Assembly (NCBI GenBank): GCA_963576735.1
Contig: OY755189.1
Span: forward strand, 930,001 to 994,000
Direction: 5' to 3'
Source of the DNA: Bedellia somnulentella
Taxonomy: Eukaryota; Arthropoda; Insecta; Lepidoptera; Bedelliidae
Length of the DNA: 64,000 nucleotides
A model generated the notes under the pieces. It was not told the origin of the DNA and did no database searches. It saw only the letters and a program-made list of their open reading frames with translations. Within the stretch, counting starts at the first letter, position 1; every line of letters starts with the position of its first letter. Positions 60,701 through 64,000 of this stretch are shown here, in pieces. A program made the translations under genes and the position numbers.

Positions 60701-63353
60701 AAAAAGAGGTAGCCAGAGCTTTCGAGCTAGAAACTCCTCATCCTCAGCCACATTTGGAAGTTAAAATAAATTCGCCGTGTTGTGCCGGCTTAGAATGTCG
60801 CTTCCCTGTCTAAGCACGGGTGTCGTTTGAAGCGACTAAGGGTATGGGGTTTTTGAAGTGGTTTTTGGGAGATGTGGTTGGGGACCCATCATTAAAGATA
60901 CTTTATTTCTATAATCTTGTCCCCTTTTAACTTCCAAAAATCTCTTTCTGCAAGAATTATAAAAATTCAAGAGAATTTTAGGTGATGCGATTGATAATGT
61001 GTAATGTATAAAATGAAAATACCACAGAAGCAATCGTTATCTTCAAAACGCATTAAAAAGTAAGAAAAGAAACCCATTTCTTCCGGTGGCGTTAGAGGCG
61101 ACTAACGTTATTGGGGCTATTAAGGGATTTTTTGGGCGATGCGGTTGGAGACCCATCACCAACAACCTTTATTTTACCATCTTTTCCCCATTCAATTTCC
61201 AAAAGTAGCTAAGGAATTTCTAATTCCCTAGCTCTGGCTACCCCATTAAGGGATTTTTAGCCGTGAGTATATGTATATGTAAAAGAAACGTCTAAAACTG
61301 ACATCAACCAATTTGTTATACTTATCGGCAACTATTAAACAATTTTGTATTGTATCATAAATTATAATTCTTTACGCTTCCAGCAGACGACTATCATTAT
61401 CACAGCTAATTTGTATAATATATCTATAAAACCATCCCTGTTAATTAAAAACCATGTGTTCATTTTGATAATACTTACAAATATATTTTATGAGTTCTTT
61501 CAGGGAATGAAACGATTATGTTTCATCTGCGATTGTGTCGCAAGTTGCAAGAATATGCAACATTAAGATGCGGTTGACCCATCGCTAACGATACTTTATT
61601 TCTACCATCTTAAGCCATCTTTCCCCTTTATTAAATCTCAAATGTGGCTGAGGAGTATCTAGCTCTGAAGCTCTGACTACCGCTTTTCGGGAATTATGGC
61701 CGTGTATACATACATACATATACGTATATACATACATATACTCACGGCTGTGAATCCCTAGGAGGGGAAGCCAGAGCTAAGGAATTAGAAATTCCTCAGC
61801 CACTTTTGGAAATGATAGTTGGGAAAAGATGGTAAAAATAAAGGTTGTTGGTGATGGGTCTCCAACCGCATCGCCCAAAAATCCCTTAAAAGCCCCAATA
61901 CCGTTAGTCGCCTCTTACGTACACCCACCGGAAGACATGGGGTAGTGCTATTCTAAGCCGACACTACGCAGCATAGTTGCATATATATAAAATTAATTTT
62001 TATGCCATTTGACAGTTTACAGAGACATTATTGCACATTGAGACACAAAAGCCATCGCAATTATTACATAATATAAATATAATACATATAAAAGATATTA
62101 TTTATTTTTGGTAATAAATTGTGTATGTTATAATAAGTGAAACATAAACGAATTAGGTTTTTAATCTGTAATGTTTATGGTTTTTGCAAATAACATAACA
62201 TGGCAGAGGTACCAATACTTCTGAACTCACATGGCAGCGCCATCTAGTGTACAGAGAAGGTACCCACGTTTTGCTTAGACAGTGTACTCACGTGATAGGG
62301 GGCAGGCCTATCGCCGTTTTGTACGAATACACTGTCACATGACTAAGTACAACTCAGCCATGTGGGTTTCCTCACGATGTTTTCCCTCACCGTTAACAAC
62401 CATGATAAATTAACCACACATATGACTTTAGAAAAGACAAATTGGTGTAGGCCCGACCCAGGATTGGAACTCACGCCCTTCTGTTTTCGGGCGGGTGTTC
62501 TACCCACTGGACTATCATTTTGTAAATAAATAAAGAAATAATACTGGGGCCGCCGCCGGCCAGTCGTAAGATTAGCTTCTCGCCGTGTTGTTGAATACAA
62601 TTGCTTGTTAAAAATGGGTAGAGCACCGGTTATCCTGCAAACGACTATTGTTCAAATCCCGGGTCGGGCGTGAGGAAACGCACATGGCTGAGTTGTACTT
62701 AGTCATGTGACAGTGTATTCGTACAAAACGGCGATATGCCTGCCCCCTATCACGTTAGTACACTGTCCATGCAAAACGTGGGTACTCTGAACACCAGGTG
62801 ACAAAATCACGTGATATACAGAAGTATTAGTACCTCTGCCAACCCCTTCGGGGATTTATAGCCGTGAGTTTATGTATGATCATTTATATAGAGCCAAACA
62901 ATACTTCCTGTATATACTCACTGCACTCCTCTCCACTTTCTTAATCCAACTACATACATACATATACTCACGGCTATAAATCCCAGGAAGGGGTAGCCAG
63001 AGCTAAAGAATTAGAAATTCCTCAGCCACTTTTGGAAATTTGATTGGGGAAAAGATATTAAAAAAAAAAGTTGTTGGTGGTGGGTCTCCAACCGCATCGC
63101 CCAAAAATCCCTTAATAGCCCCATACCGTTAGTCGCCTCTTACGTACACCCACGGGAAGAAATGGGGTAGTGCTTTTCTAAACCGACACTACACGGTCCT
63201 ACTAATGATTGAATTATTTAGCTCAGCCAATGCGATGGGGGCAAAACTCCTCGACACTGCGGATTGTACTCCGGAGTGCCAGTTGACAAACCAGCGCTCG
63301 CAGTGAACAAGGCTTGTGGGAGTGGCATACAAGCTGTTATAACATCAGCTATC
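57709..63353 (+). CDS. ACAA2: 3-ketoacyl-CoA thiolase, ACAA2 type, copy 3 (3' end outside window)
   Basis: Three exons are visible: 57709-57727, 60217-60383, 63222-63353, with the same lengths (19, 167, 132) and phases as copy 1. The protein begins MAVTSKGVFIIGAKRTPF. It carries KYGGVFKELPASQ and the active-site Cys in NKACGSGIQA, where copies 1 and 2 have NRLCGSGFQ. It is more diverged than copies 1 and 2 from each other (GNVHFLSQCDGGKTPRH). The later catalytic residues lie beyond 64000, so activity cannot be judged. No stop or frame break in the part seen. Confidence 0.88.
58104..58176 (-). repeat. tRNA-like sequence, tRNA-D
   Basis: 73 bases. Acceptor stem has one mismatch (GTATC against GACAC); D and T arms are intact. 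Confidence 0.7.
58488..58560 (+). repeat. tRNA-like sequence, best tRNA-D copy
   Basis: Acceptor GACACTG / CAGTGTC pairs at all 7 positions. D arm GCTC/GAGC, T arm GCGGG TTCGAAC CCCGC, A box TAGCTCAGTTGG and B box GGTTCGAACCC are perfect. The anticodon stem has only 4 pairs (CGGG/CCCG) and the loop has 8 bases, so a normal anticodon cannot be assigned. It is probably a SINE-type Pol III head, not a working tRNA gene. Confidence 0.75.
58803..58875 (+). repeat. tRNA-like sequence, tRNA-D
   Basis: Same as the copy at 58488 but with a G-to-T change in the T stem (CCCTC). Confidence 0.75.
59118..59190 (+). repeat. tRNA-like sequence, tRNA-D
   Basis: Same as 58488 but the B box reads GGTTCAAACCC. 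Confidence 0.75.
59412..59805. other. Intron DNA without a clear feature
   Basis: Thiolase 3 intron 1 between the array and the next tRNA-D unit; no element recognised. Confidence 0.45.
59806..60062 (+). repeat. tRNA-D unit, diverged
   Basis: TTCATGACAACCTCATGTGG, then a tRNA-like core at about 59968-60040 (TTAGCTCAATTGGCGAGAGC, GGATTCGAATCCCGCC) with broken acceptor pairing. Confidence 0.7.
60403..60604. mobile_element. Small inverted-repeat element next to a splice donor
   Basis: Perfect 26-base inverted ends (GTCATACGTTTCACCGAATG, then TCGCGA). The same CGTTTCACCGAA motif occurs once more inside at about 60528. AGCTCGAAA-type repeats fill the middle. It starts 19 bases after the thiolase 3 exon 2 donor. 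No clear target duplication; superfamily unknown. Confidence 0.75.
60687..60940. repeat. Two facing SINE-A fragments
   Basis: 60687-60766 is a 3' part in minus orientation (AAATCCCAAAAAGAGGTAGC). 60771-60940 is a diverged plus copy without its tail (GCCGTGTTGTGCCGGC start). Confidence 0.7.
61072..61279 (+). repeat. SINE-A copy, slightly 5' truncated
   Basis: Starts CCCATTTCTTCCGGTGGCG; ends TTTAGCCGTGAGTATATG. Confidence 0.8.
61280..61567. other. Intron DNA without a clear feature
   Basis: AT-rich; a 73-codon open frame across 61345-61566 shows no coding character. Confidence 0.45.
61568..61974. repeat. SINE-A pair in opposite orientations
   Basis: A 5'-truncated plus copy (61568-61705, GATGCGGTTGACCCATC) runs tail to tail into a full minus copy (to 61974, head GCCGACACTACGCAGC). 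The shared CATACATACATATACGTATA tails form a palindrome at 61705-61740. Confidence 0.8.
62193..62518 (-). repeat. SINE-B copy (head type II, tail type 2)
   Basis: Minus-strand head ATAGTCCAGTGGGTAGAAC; variant segment GCGCCATCTAGTGTACAG on the plus strand; the extreme 3' end is missing at left. Confidence 0.82.
62612..62876 (+). repeat. Chimeric SINE: SINE-B body with SINE-A tail
   Basis: A type I SINE-B (GTTCAAATCCCGGGTCGGGC, with an internal deletion before GTGAGGAAACGCACATGGC) runs to CCCCTTCGGGGA and then switches to TTTATAGCCGTGAG TTTATGTATG, the SINE-A ending. Confidence 0.75.
62953..63196 (-). repeat. SINE-A copy, full length
   Basis: CATACATACATATACTCACG at left, AACCGACACTACACGG at right; ends 25 bases before thiolase 3 exon 3. 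Confidence 0.85.
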
Positions 63354-63402
63354 GTAAGAACTACCTCAGTTTACCTATACTCGAAGCTATGACGACAAAC
63401 AA

Positions 63403-63655
63403 AACATACATATATACATACATATACTCACGGCTATATTTCCCTAGAAGGGGTAGCAAGAACTAAGGAATCATAAATTCCTCAGCCACTTTTGGAAGTT
63501 GAGTGGGGAAAAGATGGTAAAAATAAAGGTTTTTGGTGATGGGTCTCCAACCATATCGCTCAAAAATCCAAAAAAAGCCCTAATACCCTTAGTCGCCTCT
63601 TACGACACCCGTGGGCAGAAAGGGGTAGCGGCATTCTAAGCCGGCACTACACGGC
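63403..63655 (-). repeat. SINE-A copy, full length
   Basis: CATATATACATACATATACT at left, GCCGGCACTACACGGC at right; ~50 bases after the thiolase 3 exon 3 donor. Confidence 0.85.
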
Positions 63656-64000
63656 AATCAAACAAACAAAAATCAACCCTAAACTGCTATAAGACGGCTA
63701 ATAAGACGGCTATTCATGTTACACCCGAAAAAGTTAATATGAAAGGAACAAAGAAATATGACTCATACAAAATATATGTTTCGAAAATTCATTTGAATTT
63801 ATTTGAGGATGATACGTTATGGCCAAGTGGAATATATTTTCGGAGGTATTTCTATTTGAAAAAACGTATAGACACAGATAAGGCAAAATTAAATACTGTT
63901 AAAAATGGCGACTAAAACTAAATACACGGATTCAGCCCGGTTTGTAAGTTTTAACTGCAAATCGGTGAAAAGGTCGGCAGGGTGTATAAAATATTTATGC
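63656..64000. other. Intron DNA at the window edge
   Basis: Presumed thiolase 3 intron. ATGTTACACCCGAAAAAG and a short open stretch near 63740-63900 look like part of an unidentified element; I cannot name it. Confidence 0.35.

Overview
This is an animal nuclear segment, most likely from a moth or butterfly. The genes are intron-rich and AT-rich with GT/AG introns, and the introns are packed with insect-type mobile DNA: Helitron ends (TC...CTAG), hAT, piggyBac, mariner and PIF/Harbinger-like elements, RTE-like LINE fragments and tRNA-derived SINEs. The lepidopteran assignment is inference from the repeat style and protein flavour; no database was searched.

Host genes, left to right. (1) 102-11386 (+): C-terminal eight exons of CNOT11, a CCR4-NOT deadenylase subunit. 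Two of its exons have extra decayed tandem copies inside the introns. (2) 15477-17216 (-): three intronless genes packed head to tail, METTL23 then SLIRP then ACBD6, with gaps of 3 and 27 bases and one visible poly(A) signal after the last; this looks like a polycistronic unit. (3) 18954-34921 (+), 41130-52528 (+) and 57709-63353+ (+): three tandem copies of an ACAA2-type mitochondrial 3-ketoacyl-CoA thiolase. The first two are complete (396 and 399 residues) with the catalytic Cys/His/Cys set. The third runs off the right edge. The thiolases catalyse the last step of fatty-acid beta-oxidation. ACBD6 binds the acyl-CoA class of substrate and SLIRP is a mitochondrial RNA-binding protein, but a shared function of the neighbourhood is only a suggestion.

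Mobile DNA. Working names used here: SINE-A is a ~240-base interspersed repeat running from GCCGTGTAGTGTCGGC to an (ATGT)n tail, with over 40 copies or fragments. SINE-B is a ~360-base tRNA-headed SINE ending in (ATGTT)n, 12 copies. SINE-C is a second tRNA-headed SINE with a TTTATT-type tail, 5 copies. tRNA-D is a tRNA-like cloverleaf in a 315-base unit. LINE-T is an RTE-like LINE whose 3' end strongly resembles the ends of SINE-A and SINE-B. DNA transposons with ends and target duplications readable here include hAT elements (3754-4150, 7913-9419, 17317-18075), a mariner split by a LINE (37421-40018), a piggyBac with an open but internally deleted transposase gene (55025-57001), PIF/Harbinger-like elements (32331-32496, 48234-49595, 57005-57512, 58001-59406), Helitrons, and a 2.45-kb fold-back element with ~465-base inverted ends (31271-33721).

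The most notable points are the METTL23-SLIRP-ACBD6 cluster, the fold-back element with its repeated GCCGTAC motif and unknown first-exon-like ORF, the shared 3' end of the LINE and two SINE families, the CNOT11 exon copies, and the tRNA-like palindromic array inside Harbinger-type ends. All coordinates were read by eye, so repeat edges are good to a few bases for elements with target duplications and to 5-20 bases otherwise.
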